Shown: positions 24,091-36,487, counted from the first letter of the stretch. The stretch: 64,000 nucleotides of DNA from Glossina fuscipes (GCF_014805625.2 NW_023998415.1:3419149-3483148); one strand, 5' to 3'. Numbers and translations: made by a program. The notes: generated by a model not told the origin, from the sequence alone.

Positions 24091-24239
24091 AATAGAGTTT
24101 CTGAACCTTGCCTCTGTGTGTTATAAAGATTTTGAAAAAAAATTGAAATTATAATATATTCTAAAAATGAGTAGGCGTTCAAATTTTTCCACCGGCGTGC
24201 AAGAGCTTTCACTGTTTCTGCATTTTTGCAGCCAGGAGA

Positions 24240-24430
24240 ATGTTTACAACAGACATTACACAAGTGGACGGACGGACAGACAGACGGAAATGCTTAAATC
24301 GATTCAGAATTTGATGCTTATCAAGAATTTTCCTTACTTGTGGGGTTTCTGAAGCGTCCTTCTAGCCGTTGCAAACGTGTTGACAAAACGAATATACCCC
24401 TCATCCTTCGATGATGGATATGAACACGTA
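24240..24430 (+). repeat. INE-1/DINE-1-like dispersed repeat, copy 6
   Basis: GTGGACGGACGGACAGACAG, GAAATGCTTAAATCGATTCA, TGATGCTTATCAAGAATTTT, TTCTGAAGCGTCCTTCTAGC, CGTTGCAAACGTGTTGACAA and ACGAATATACCCCTCATCC. This is the best-preserved example of the right half of the family and the clearest resemblance to Drosophila INE-1/DINE-1. Confidence 0.75.
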
Positions 24431-26084
24431 TTCCTTAATAAGAATGTTTACATCATCTATTGTTAAACCACATAATTTACTTTTCTTTCCTTTTTTTTTT
24501 TTATTTATTTATTTATTTATTTTTTTTTTTTCTTTAATAATCGACTAAAAAACTTTAAATTAAATCCAATATAAAAACTTTTATTAAGTTTTTATTTATA
24601 TATTCTTTTACTGTCCATTATAATAACGGTGTCTTTCCTTAGCCGGTTTCACTTTTATAAATTGTAATAAAAGCATCCAAAAAAGCATTAAATATATATG
24701 CAGTGGTAATTGAAAACGCTGCCAAGTTAAGTGAAGTGTAAACTTATTACTGAATGTGTTTTACTTTTTGCATGCTCGTCCTTTTACACTGACAAGTATT
24801 AAAAAATTTTTAATCAAAATTTATGATGCATGAACGTAAGAAGAATATACTCTTTGAATGAAGAGAACATAAACGAATAATTTGAAAGGTTCTATGTGAC
24901 TTAAAGCTTACCTATACCCTTTACTGTGCTGTACTGTTGTTTGGTCATTGAGCAAATACATATTTAATGAAATTTATTTAATTAAAAATATTAAACAATT
25001 TCAAGCCAATTCATGAATTTCGCATTTAGATATATGTATATGCCGATGTGTTATATGTAATGATCAAATTTTTAAATAATTAATTTTATATTTCTATGAG
25101 GTCTAGGATAAAGTAGAAGTCGGGATATATTCATTTGTCTAGAAAGAATTTTTTGAACTGATTCCACCTTGGACGCAAGTACATATCATATAATAATAAT
25201 GTTACTCCTGTATTCAAATTCTAGCCTTCGATATCGATCGAACAGGTTTCGACTCATATATGGAATTTTGGATTAAAATGTTGGAAGCATTCCTTAGATA
25301 ATAACATAACTGATAAAAATTTTGTTCTCGGTTTTAATATTAGGCATATATTACAAACTCTTCGCCGAGCCATTTCAAATTTGCCTTCAAACTCGAGCGT
25401 AGACAATATAAATAATTTTCACTGGATAACGCAAAGGCAAAAACAAGCCGTAATAACTTTATTGATTCTATTAGCAAATTAAAAATGATATCTATTCAGG
25501 AAAGTTTAGATTATGTAACCGAAAAAAAATTGCTCCCTTCCCCTTAAAACAAGAGGATGAATGTGATTTCTAATAATTAAAGTTCACGTTGTGTTCGTCT
25601 ATTGTTGATTAGTATAGCGTGTTATTTTTACATACGTAATTCAAAATTGTGGCCACAATAGGGCAAATAAAAGAGAAATTCGTGAAAATCACAATGATAT
25701 TGTCAGCAGTAACGATGAATAAGAACTCGATGTTTATATTGACACTAGCTTTAACTAACTAAGTGGCGAAGGTTACATAATGGCGATTGCTTCGAGAAGT
25801 ATCACACCTTGGAGCATTCTTTACCAAAACTATCATTAAATATATGATAATATTTGTGTTTGTAGTAAGTTTAAGCAAAGGAAAAGGATAAGATATAACT
25901 ATGACCTTTATTTTAGTGCACATGTCATGCACTTTTATGTGAATATGATATTTCTATTGAAAGTGCTTCGAGCTTCTGGCATTATGAATAAACAAGTCAC
26001 AAGTGGGCCACGGCCCTCCTTTATATACATCCCGTTGCCTAATACAAGTATAGATATAATGAATTTTCAAAATAAATTCTCACG
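24431..26084. other. Gene-free stretch
   Basis: T-rich simple sequence at about 24490-24535, otherwise featureless AT-rich DNA. No supported gene. Confidence 0.5.
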
Positions 26085-26360
26085 TAGGAAGGGATCGAAG
26101 AAGTGGTCCAATCCGAATCATTATCAAAACCGTTCGTTTTTCGGTCAAAACATGTCAGTATACCAGTTTTCATTAGAATATCTCAGGCCAGCAGTAGGCT
26201 GAACACAATTATACATGGACAGACGACGAACGAACAAGCGAACAGGCAAACTTCGATCAAATCAGAAGGTGATTCAGTTAGTTAGGCCTCTCTCCTAAGT
26301 CCCCCTGTGTGTCTGTGTCTGTGCCTTTATACCACAAGTAGTGTAAGGTATAAAAGAAAC
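26085..26360 (+). repeat. INE-1/DINE-1-like dispersed repeat, copy 7 with terminal stem-loop
   Basis: GTGGTCCAATCCGAATCATT, CATGTCAGTATACCAGTTTT, AGAATATCTCAG, ATACATGGACAGACGACGAA, ACTTCGATCAAATCAGAAGG, and a terminal block at 26327-26356. The terminal block reads TTATACCACAAGTAGTGTAA then GGTATAAAAG and can pair TATACC with GGTATA. A terminal hairpin of this kind is expected for Helitron-derived elements. Confidence 0.72.
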
Positions 26361-26759
26361 TTCGTGCGTAAAGGGCTAACAAGTTTTCTCTTCAAATCCT
26401 ATTCGTTTTATCAGTGAAACTTTTAAAAATTCGGTTTTTATGCGCCTACAACAGTAAATCAAATTTTGAAATGAATCATTTAAAATGAATTGAGACAACA
26501 AAAACGTATAAGAACGTTATAGTCGGTCGATCACCTGCAACCATATGCTGCACCATTTTGCCTGGTGCAGCCATTCATTCGTTTATTTTCATGGCAAGGT
26601 ATAGTTTTCACGAAAACTCACATATCGGAGGGTACCCAAGCATTATATGACATGATTCAAATTAGCAAATTTGATTTACTTCGCAGTAGTGTTATTATTT
26701 TTCAGTTTCCGTCATTGAAAAAACGAAAAATTTTGAAATCGCAATTTATTTTTAAAAAC
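26361..26759. other. Gene-free stretch between two INE-1-like copies
   Basis: No gene and no recognised repeat. The 93-residue plus-strand frame at 26565-26846 runs into the next repeat copy and is not a gene. Confidence 0.45.
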
Positions 26760-26965
26760 GACTTTTCAAAGCGAATGGTGGACTCATTCGCCGCTTTGCC
26801 AATTCTTTCAGTAAACTATCTCAAAAATTTGCCGCTTGGGGGTTAAACAAAAGAAAAGATGGGCATACATCAGAAGAACCAACGGACAAGCACAGCTTAA
26901 ATAGAGCGGTGTTATAAAACATGGATCTATCTTAAAACCTTCGAAGTATTACATGCGTCCGTACA
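26760..26965 (+). repeat. INE-1/DINE-1-like dispersed repeat, copy 8
   Basis: A degraded copy with AACTATCTCAAAAATTTGCC, a CCAACGGACAAGCACAGCTT block in place of the GGACAGAC block, and the ending CATGGATCTATCTTAAAACC then TTCGAAGTATTACATGCGT. The ending is shared with the 21.0-kb copy. Confidence 0.55.
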
Positions 26966-27300
26966 AGGCTTAATGATAATAGTCATTTAATGATAATCAC
27001 AAATGATAAATTATTGATCTCGATTTGAAATTTAATTCAATATCAAGTTAAGATCAGTCTAGTTTCCAGTCAATTTCATTACGACTCGAATTGAAATAAA
27101 TTTATCGTTAAGCTTAGCTGTTCCATACCTAAAAGTATAAGAATGTTCATATTATTTAGAAACTGCAACTAATAAGTCAGACAGACGGTTAATCTTCAAT
27201 GCGTATTTTTAAATGTTACAAGGAATATAATAAACTTAATCCACTTTCATTCGCTTAGGATTTACATTAAGACAAACAGCAGTGAAAATGGCAAAGAGAA

Positions 27301-27339
<39 letters not shown>

Positions 27340-28209
27340 ATGCAACTAAAAAGAAAACTTGCGGACGGAATTGTCGGTTATTAAGGCACACTTTGATAAG
27401 TTGTAAAAATTTCCTTTCTTTTCATTTATTCATTTTAAATCGGTTTTTCTTATTATCCGTTTCAAATCAAAAGGAAAAAAGAACTTGAAAAAAAGCGAAC
27501 GAAAAACTTGGAAGAATGCTTAACACGCTTGTTATAACCAAAGAACAACAGTCACAACAATGTAGAAGTGATGAACCTGTTAAACAATAGCCAAGCAATA
27601 GTTTGTGAGCATAGAAGAATAAAGTGAAATGAATTCACGCATATATATATATATACCCACACACACAGAGAGAATCGGACATAAACCTATTGAACTTCAT
27701 TTTACTTGCGTACGTCAACAATTCCACTCTATTGATAACTTCTTGTAGTCCTGCAGCATGCCAAATGCAAAGCAAACATGAGAAACGTTTTACTATGCAT
27801 GCATAGTACAGTATACGCGAGCATGGAAACACATGCTTAGTTATACATACTTGCATGCATTTGTCAACATTTGAAAGGAAAATAAAACAATACCAACAAC
27901 ATTTAAAGTCAATAATTGGATACGTGTGTGCGTGTGTCCATGAAAGTTTTTCCTCTTTAATGTTACTCTTGTTTGATTAATCACACATTTATTTGTTTAC
28001 ATTAATATACAAATGTAAATGTATGTGTGAGTGTGTTTTTTTGTTTTTTGCTCTGAGGGTTCTGCTGGTATACTGCTGGTTCCTTAGTAGCAGTATGCAC
28101 GATTTCCACGTACTAAAAACTGTGCGCTTCATCTACCACTCTCCCCGCGGGACCAGCGTTAGGTATCACTTCGCGGACGCTGGTTCTCATTACCACGCTT
28201 CCAATGGTG
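26966..28209. other. Gene-free stretch
   Basis: Contains (AT)n at 27299-27340 and a shorter (AT)n plus (CA)n patch at 27640-27668. No supported gene. Confidence 0.55.
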
Positions 28210-28455
28210 GGAGCTCAGTGGAATACACTATTGGCTTCCACTCCCTCTGCTTTCCACCCATTGTCGCTCCAGTCGTCGTAACTCCACGAGGGTATTGCTA
28301 GCGAACACGTCTAGGGCATTCCAAGCTGCTGCACTACCGATCATCATGCTGGTGATCTCGTTGGGTGGCACTCCTCCGTATCCGCGCATATCGGGCAGTT
28401 AGGCGAGCTATCGTGCCCGAATCTGCACAGGTACTTCCGAATGGGTATATGCAAG
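28210..28455 (-). pseudogene. LINE ORF2 C-terminal (zinc-knuckle) fragment
   Basis: Reading the minus strand from about 28452, the frame gives HIPIRKYLCRFGHDSSPNCP then ICADTEE. This is the Cys-rich region near the C-terminus of R1-type LINE polymerases (G-H-G-x-F-x-x-Y-L-x-R-F-x-x-x-x-S-P-x-C-x-x-C). After a frame change it continues AAWNALDVFASNTLVELRRL then ERQWVESRGSG and a stop near 28215. The downstream half of the Cys/His motif (the expected H-x-x-x-x-C) is missing, so an internal deletion accompanies the frameshift. The segment is GC-richer than its neighbours. R1-clade assignment is from memory of the wording. No catalytic domain is preserved here. Confidence 0.75.
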
Positions 28456-29880
28456 TTCAAGTGTTAAACGGAAGGTTAAATTTATTTAACGTTTAGTTAA
28501 AATTTAAATTTCAGCTAACAGCAAATCTGTTTTACTACCTTCGCTATATATTTAAAGTTACCTAACATAAAAGGTTTTTTGCAGTTAACACAATTAATGG
28601 AGCAGGTAGAGGAAAACAAGCGATAAAAAGTCTGAGAAATATTAGGAATCAATTGCAATAAGTAACTAGCTAATCACAATAATTTGACTAAGAATTAGCA
28701 AAATATTTATTGGTGTAAAGCAAGTGTGTTAACTTCTAGGTAACAGCATAAGTTGGAAAATTTTGTTAAGATCAGAAACTGTAGAACACAAATTTACCAT
28801 AGAAGCTGATTGATTTAAGAAATGAATAGGCAGGAGACACGCTTGCTTTCTAATCAAGAACAATTATGTATATAAAATATAACTGATGTGAAGTTAGCCC
28901 ACTGTAGCTAGGTTTTTCTGATAGGTTTTAGCGTCCTTTAAGACATATCAAAAAACTGCACATGTCATATTTCTTAAAAATTTTTTATAACTAATTTAGT
29001 GTTTTGGGTGAAATAGAAGAAAAGCTCAACTAATCTAGGATTGAAGCGTAAGTTGGATTCACATAGCCCAGACAAACATCATATATGATCAATTTTTTCA
29101 AAATTACTGTGAGAGACATAACTGCATTCTGGAGCAAATTTTTGGTACCCTATCCATTCTAAACTAGTTTTGCAAAAAATTCCGTTAATTGGAGCATATG
29201 TTGACCAAATGATAAGAACTGTTCTCACTTTGATGATTTTCCGAGATTTTCGCATCAATTTTTACACCCACAACTGTCTTAAGTTGTAAATGAGAATTTT
29301 TTAGGCTTTGCCGGCCTGGGCTAATTACGCCCATTACGAATTTTTATACTGAATTTTCAATCTGTACAGATATACAAAATCTACTTCTGGCGGCAGGTCA
29401 CAAGGTTTTGTCGGTAGTTTATCTAATTGTGGGCAGATCATCTATCATCAATAACAGGCTCCCATAGTAGATGTAGATCAGAAAGATAATTCCAATATTT
29501 TTGGCAATTGTTGCAAAGTTTAGAGCAAAAATTTTTTGTATTAGTTTATTAATAAATCATTGATAATCTATGATCACGGTAAACGTTAACCTGATTTTTA
29601 TCAACAATACTTGAGAGAGATCTTTAAAAGTTTAGGATAAAAATTACACCGATCCGTCGACCGTTAAACTGCGTTCGAACCGAATGGTAATTTCAATTCT
29701 GATCGCAACTTTCGTTATAGTTCCGTGAAACATTAGTGGCAAGACACTTGTGCTTAGTCCACTTATAATGCAACATGTATATCAATTGCCTAAGCTTGTA
29801 AATTATGTCTCGTAAATCTATTCTAAATATTTCAAAAATATTTTTTAAATACATCTAAATAGTTTCGAAATTTTTTGCAA
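28456..29880. other. Gene-free stretch
   Basis: No gene or recognised repeat. Unlike neighbouring stretches it has few microsatellites. No open frame is long enough to call. Confidence 0.45.
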
Positions 29881-30510
29881 CCGTCTCAAAGCTTGGAATA
29901 AAAATAGTCCTCAGCGGCCAGCTGACACACATCTGGACGGAAACGAACAGAGAATTGTTAAAATACCCCACCAAGATTTTTCTTAATGTGATAATGAATT
30001 TTCAGGTAAATGCAATAAACTTTTAAAGTTCCGAGCAGAGACAGAGATAGAAACAAAAATGGGGGAAGAACATGAAAAAGCTACGTGAACCGATTTTAAT
30101 TAGACGCGTGAAAAGTGTAGATTAAACAAGCAATATGCTCACGTAGAAGAATGCATCTATATGTGTTGATGTAGATGCAGTTAGATTATCTGTATTATAT
30201 ATACACACACTTAATAGATGATCAAACTGACAATCATAATATTATATACATCAGCTTACATATAAAAAGGCTAACAAATATCATTTGTTTGTTTACAATT
30301 GTGTCCAAGTGTGGAATAGAAGAAGTCTTCACCGGCCAGTTGACATACATACATACAAGTGGTCCTCCAAAATTTATCTTAATGTGATAATAAATTTTCA
30401 GGTAAACGCAATAAACTTTCAAAGTTCGGTGCACAGACAGAGATAGAAATAAAGAAAGGGAATGAACGCGAGTAAGGTACTTGAAGACATATTAATTATA
30501 TACGTGACAT
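29881..30510 (+). repeat. Two direct repeats of about 200 bp around a spacer (A1-B1-A2)
   Basis: Unit A1 (29881-30118) and unit A2 (30301-30510) share, in order, a GGAATA...GTC block, CGGCCAG(C/T)TGACA, TCTTAATGTGATAAT, AATTTTCAGGTAAA, GCAATAAACTTT and a GACAGAGATAGAAA block, ending at TTAATTA...CGTGA. The start-to-start offset is about 400-418 bases. The spacer B1 (30125-30300) has its own second copy at 32231-32417. The family is not recognised. It may be a two-monomer satellite remnant or a decayed element with direct terminal repeats. Confidence 0.75.
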
Positions 30511-32230
30511 GTTCGCAATAATTTTCCCTAGCATTTAGTGTAAGAAGTGGGAATAAAATCTACGGATTTTATTGCTAAATCTGTGTATTAAGATTTGTTT
30601 GTTTAAAGAAACCTAAAAGTAGCGGTAAAACTGTGATATCAATAAATTAATAATTTTGAAAAAGAATATAAAAGAAAAGACCATGATTTTATTTCACTTG
30701 TATATATATATATGTAATGGTTTGAATTTGACCATGAAGTAAACACGAAATGCAATCACGTCCACTTATGAGAAGAAGAAAACCGTAACTCAACGAATGT
30801 TAGATCTATAAACATACGTTCAGTTTTTGTTCAGCTGGGACTTGAAGTTTTTGAAATTGTTGCTTACTTGATTGACGTTTAAAGGCACTAAAACAACGTC
30901 GTCAATAATACATTAAAATCGTTGATATCCTATCAAAGTTGTTACAGTTTACGTTTTCGATTTTATTTATTTACTGTTTTTTTTTTTTTGTTTTTTTGTT
31001 TTTTTTGTCATTTAAGAAGACCAAACATAAAAGCACATTTAACTCCCTTGAACAAGGTGTTTACAATTCAGTTTTGACAGTTGTTTCGTTATCAAATCTT
31101 CATCCTAATCCCTGGATAATATGGATTAACTATCTACTCCTACATTGTCTTCCGATAGAAGCAAATGTAAAGGAAACACGAAAGATATCGATGTTCAGTT
31201 TAAAACGAATCTTAGATACACTTAAATTCAAAACATTACGACGCTACATTTTTTCATTAATTATATTCGATACTTGTCTGCTGTGTCGTGCAAGTTATTA
31301 AGAATAAAATTTAGAATAAATCTTTTCAAGTTTTTTTATTCTCACTCGAAATATAATGACTTGTAGACGAGCTGCGTCTAATTTTCCACAAAAGTCAAGG
31401 ATGCTCTTCACTTCATCTTTTCACCGGGTTTCAATCAATCAATCACATCTGCTGCAATGTTGCTTGAACCTTTTTGCTTGTTACGCTCGTGCTTGCAAAT
31501 GACTGATGTTCATGTCTTTAACCTACCCAATCTGTGTTTATTAAAAAGGATCAAATTCTAGCTTTTTAATTTCATTTTTGCCATTCTAAGTGGCCGATGG
31601 CATGCAAACAGACAAATTAACGAAAGTACAAGGGAAATTTCCCGAATTCATACAGTGAAGAATCTTACGTTGATCATGAGCAGAGTAAAGACGATCGTAA
31701 GTTCGATTTCGTGATAAGCGTTGGTTTACGAATTTCAGAGTCGCATTTAATTTAATTTTAAATGACATTTTCCGCTTCCTTTTTTACTTTAAAAGTGCAG
31801 CAACAAATACTCAGATAAGCGTAAATGGATTGCGGTTAAGTGGTTTTAGGTGCAGGACACTTTTGCAGCATTTTATGTTGTGTGAAGCGTATAATAAAAT
31901 CGATGTATACCACAACATCTGTACTGTGTTTTAAAAAAAAAAAAAAAAAAAAAAACGGACACACACACACACACAAACAGATTACAAACATGTTTCTGCA
32001 TTACGATGATTTTTTAAATAGAGCTCTGTTGGCTTTAAGAGTGAAAAAGAAAAACTGCAGTAAAGCTCGTTGTATGTGTTGACACGCTATACAGACTTGG
32101 ACTAAAAGTATTGACACTTTGGAATGTACACTTGGCTGCGAACAAATCGAATCGAATGAAATCGTAACGTAACGAAAAGTTTCTTTTAAAAACAAAACTA
32201 AAATAAACTTTAACTAAAGTTTTAAAATGG
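30511..32230. other. Gene-free stretch
   Basis: Contains T-rich runs at 30975-31010, poly-A at about 31932-31953 and (CA)n at 31957-31976. The 120-residue plus-strand frame at 30939-31301 is Phe- and Leu-rich from poly-T and has no motif, so I do not call a gene. Confidence 0.5.
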
Positions 32231-32417
32231 CCAAGCAATGTGCTCACGTAGAAGAATGAAGATGTTTTATGCATTTGTATATGTGTTGACGTCTATGCGG
32301 TTCGATTCCATGCATTATATAATACGAACACAAACAATATATGATCAAACTGACAATCATAATGTTACATACATCAGCAGTAAATAAAGGCTAACGAATA
32401 TCATTTGTTTCATAAAA
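32231..32417 (+). repeat. Second copy of spacer B (B2)
   Basis: Matches 30125-30300 over its length: CAAGCAATGTGCTCACGTAG, ATATGTGTTGACGT, TGATCAAACTGACAATCATA, TACATACATCAG and AAGGCTAACGAATATCATTT. It is not accompanied by a recognisable unit A, so B can occur alone or the flanks have decayed. Confidence 0.75.
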
Positions 32418-32435
32418 GAGAAAAATGAACGAACA

Positions 32436-32490
32436 AATGTATGAATGAATGAATGAATGAACGAATGAATGAATGAATGAATGAATGAAT
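32436..32490. repeat. (GAAT)n tetranucleotide repeat
   Basis: About a dozen GAAT/GAAC units directly following repeat B2. Short Phe-Ile-His-Ser frames on the opposite strand come from this repeat. Confidence 0.92.
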
Positions 32491-33215
32491 AAAAGAAAGA
32501 AATTTCGAAGGGTTTACTGAATGCATCGGTGAATGTTTGATTGTGAAAATAATGGGCTTCAATAGTGAATACGTACAATAAACGTACAAACATACAGCTA
32601 ATAATCGACAGTCGTGAGTGATATGTAGACAGCTGTTACAGCTACAATCACAACACACAACACGACGTAACTACCACGTAACATCATACGCTTTAGAAAA
32701 TATGGTAAGCATAGATAATATCAGAGATTATTTCAAAGTCGTGACCATAATGAAGTTAACTTTATTTGATGGCAGCGATAATAATGAAGTTTAATTATGC
32801 AGTTTTTCACGGAATAGCTTTTATGACTTTTCATAACTTAAATTCTTTAGCGTATTCTCAGTTAATAGGAGATTGTCTGGCAAAATTTCATGTCAGCATT
32901 TATCGCATCTTAAAGAAAAGAAACCCAATTAAACTCACACATACACGCCAACATACTAACAGACATATACATAAACATTTATTGGAAAATATTTACGTTC
33001 TTCATCGAACACGTCTCGTTATTGGGACCTTTTGAGTTGAGTCCTTGTTCTTGTCTATACGTTAACCGTGTGACAATGTTGTAAAAATTGTTGTCACACA
33101 AAAATTTATTACATTTATGTGATTTCATTTGTGTGTGCGCGCACGTAAGTAAGTATGTGTACATGTGTTCATGTTACGGCACAAACAATAAAAAAAAAAA
33201 TTGATGTTATAGATT

Positions 33216-33246
<31 letters not shown>

Positions 33247-36200
33247 ATTGTAGAAAGAGACGGAATTCGAAAACTTTATATTGAGATGCATTTGTAAAAT
33301 ATGCTGAGACACTTTTACAACGACCTAAGGAAAGGATAAAATCAACCAAACCAATAGTGAAATAAAAAAATTTATTGATTTGCGAAAAAAAGGAACAGAA
33401 AAAGTAAAAAACGAAAAACTTTCTGTATCACAAAACACTTGTGTGCGGCTTAAGAACAATTTAACTTTAAATTGGATATCGAATGGCTAACGGAAGAATT
33501 TTAAGAGAAGATTTTCTTCCGCATTAAAACATGCTCGTATCATTCATCTCTAGGCAGAGTCAACTAACGCTATCGCGAGCGTAAAAATGTTTGTGAAATG
33601 TATTTTATTTAGAATGCAAAAAAAAAAACAAAAACCCTTTATTTATGATCAGTCTATTTATTAAATTAATTTGTACATTTTTTTACTAATACTTACTCCT
33701 TAATTTGAAACTATTTTCATTTTTTTCATTCGTCATCGTGTCGTTAATTTGCCAGGCTGCATCGAGAAACTTGTATTGTCTGCCATGATTACTTGACATT
33801 AATGTTTATGCTATTTTCGTAATCTCTTGCTGCACAAGCGTTGACTGACTATTTAACTATAATTCAAACTTAGTTGAATGCCTTGGGAGTAACGAAATAT
33901 TAAGTTACACTATATTTTCCATTTTGTTTGTTACATCTAAAAATACCCATCAAACGTTACATTAGCCCCTTAATCTACTTATGTATATGTGTGTCTGTCG
34001 ATCCGGGTAGGTTCAATCACACCCATCGATAAGTTCGCTCATTCATATGCTCGAATGTCTATTAGTTTGTGTCTCAGTTTATCTCCCATACTGTCAGCGC
34101 GTCTATCCATGTCTGTGTCATTAATGCCAATTACCGGACTGTCTGTCAGTCTGCCAATTCGTCGGTCTATCAACCTGTCTCCCTGTCCTTCTTTCAACAC
34201 GTTGATCCATTTGTTTGATTATTTACCTACCTGCCTGTTACTTCGTCATTTAATCATTCCTCCATTCCATCTGATCGCAATCGCCACTTATCCCTTATTT
34301 TTCTGTGCGGCACGTAGTCGTGAAAGTCTCTGAAATTCTCGAAATCTCAGAAATTAAATTCTATACTATTTCACGTGCGTTTCAATTGCCGTTGCTCAGG
34401 TCTGATGTGAAAATCAATTTGATGGGCCTACAATCTCAGTGGCTCACAGATCACCGGACAAATTCCTATTAATAATAGTTGACATAATCTGCATATGTAT
34501 TTATTATCTACTACTACTACTATAAAGAAAAAAGATGCTTTATCCGTCGATTCATTCCATTTAGAGCATAATACTCGAATCAATCGTTTAGTCATGTCTG
34601 CTGTTTTCAATCTGTTCACTGAAACTTTTCCAATTTCTACAAAATTGAAAGCAACCATAAAAAATGAAAAAGCGATAATAAGTGTCTGCAATAAGTTGTA
34701 ATCGATAATAACTATTAACGAATAATTCACTGTAAATAATTATCAGAGTTCTTTAAAAAGTAATCTGAACAAATCTATCAGCTCACATAGACATAACTTA
34801 CAATACTGCCTGAGGCGCTGTATATCCAAAATTCGTCGCATAACGAATGTAGCCTGTGCTTGCTTAGCTTCACTTTGATCCTATGCTGGCCGCTCTGTTT
34901 ATCTATCAATCTGCTTTGCCTCAATTATAATCTTTTTTCACAATTTATACTATAGTTACGTAAAGAGAGTGAGGAAACCAGAATCATCAAAAATGAAGCA
35001 CTTTATGTCCACTATATTGCTAAAGCAGCATTCACGTATATTTATGTCTAAAATTTGGTTCTGTCTCTCATGCTTGCTAGCGATTTTCGTTGACATAAAT
35101 CATCATAAATTATGAGGTTATTTAAGAATTTTGACGGTCTGTATAGTATGCAGGCAAAGGCAATATGCCATTAAAGTGGATATAAACATGCAAACATAAA
35201 GAGCAAAAAACTGCTTTCGCATATTCTTTAACAAACGACAAAGTTATCGCATTTCAGAGAGACTTCATGAAAGTATTTATCATTGCTTCTAACAAACGTT
35301 AGATGCCTTGGATTACAAATAAAATTTATGTTAAATTAGTTTTTCTTTTCCACATATTACAACGAAATGAACTAGAAATAGAATAGAAATGTTAATTATT
35401 AAAAAGAAGAAAAAGAAGAAGAAGAAAAAGATAAAGTATTTTGAATCGATAAACTCAAAATCAATAAGTTGAACTTGAAAAATATTTTATTAAATCTGGC
35501 CATGAAATGAATGATCGATTGCATCCTGTAACTGGCCGCAGAAAGCATTTTTACTACATCTTAGACACCATAGATATTTTCCCCTTTTTTAGGCCTGATT
35601 GTGGCAGATTCAACGAATACACCAAATATGCGTATTGTCAACCTTTTATCACGCCTTCTTAAGCTTATCAAAATGTGCTATGTATCTTCCAAACACAATC
35701 ATAAATATATCATCATCCACCATTATGCTTAGTGGAAGAAAGCAAGTATATAATTTTTGATATTTTTTAATTTAAACCCTTTCATGCCTGCTTAGGAGAT
35801 AACGAACCATTTTGATATCCCGAGGCATTCCCGAGAATAGCACGGTAAAGTCTATTGTTACTGTATTGACATTGGCAGGCATATTAGGAAAGGTCAAGTG
35901 TTTAAAAAACACAAAAATGCATCTATTTTGGATTTACATAAATAGCCAAGGCTGCCATCTGTCACGTCTGTCCACAATTTGGAGTCACCATAAAAATTTT
36001 GCTTAGAAGAAGAAACTTGATCAAAACTTTTTTCTTATCAATCAGTTTATAGTTGGCCCACGTCTTGACTTTTTTCCTTTTAACCTACGGATTAAGTTAA
36101 TCTGCTGTAAAGCTTTAATTTTATTTCAAAAATGATTTAAATCCGTGCATGAAATCTTTGTAGTTATCTAACTTCTGTGGACATATTTTGTAATTTATAC

Positions 36201-36454
36201 AAAGTATTAACAAAGCATGTAATATGTGCAAGAGACTTTATCTCGATCGATATAACGAATAGATCCGCTTTGTCGCGAGTATTCAAAGATGTACGACAAG
36301 ATTACTTCAGCTTTGCTTTTTTTTTAATTTGAGCTGTGGTTTAGGAGTGACGACATCTCTTAATAATTTCTACTTTGTATTGGGCATCAGAAGCTTTAAA
36401 ATACAAGTGCGCCTTAGTTTACTTTACGCTCCCAACAGTCAACCGGCCTTTTTC
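32491..36454. other. Gene-free stretch
   Basis: Contains poly-T (33221-33246), cryptically simple CTGTC-rich sequence at 33985-34215 and GAA-rich DNA near 35402-35432. No supported gene. Confidence 0.5.
33985..34215. repeat. Cryptically simple CTGTC/CATC-rich tract
   Basis: Scrambled, non-tandem recurrences of CTGTC, CTATC and GTCTG on a pyrimidine-rich plus strand. It gives an open frame of 114 residues at 33989-34333 that is Ser-, Leu- and Ile-rich purely from composition. Confidence 0.6.
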
Positions 36455-36487
36455 GATCTCATCTACGTTTCTTACGCAGATGAGATC
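36455..36487. repeat. Near-perfect short inverted repeat (hairpin)
   Basis: GATCTCATCTACGT and ACGCAGATGAGATC pair over 14 positions with one A-C mismatch around a TTCTT loop. It is too short for an animal pre-miRNA. Its function is unknown, and it may be chance or a remnant. Confidence 0.85.

Noticed and set aside
30939..31301. 120-residue plus-strand frame
   Set aside because: The N-terminal half is poly-T-derived Phe and Leu, and the rest lacks any motif. No splice evidence.
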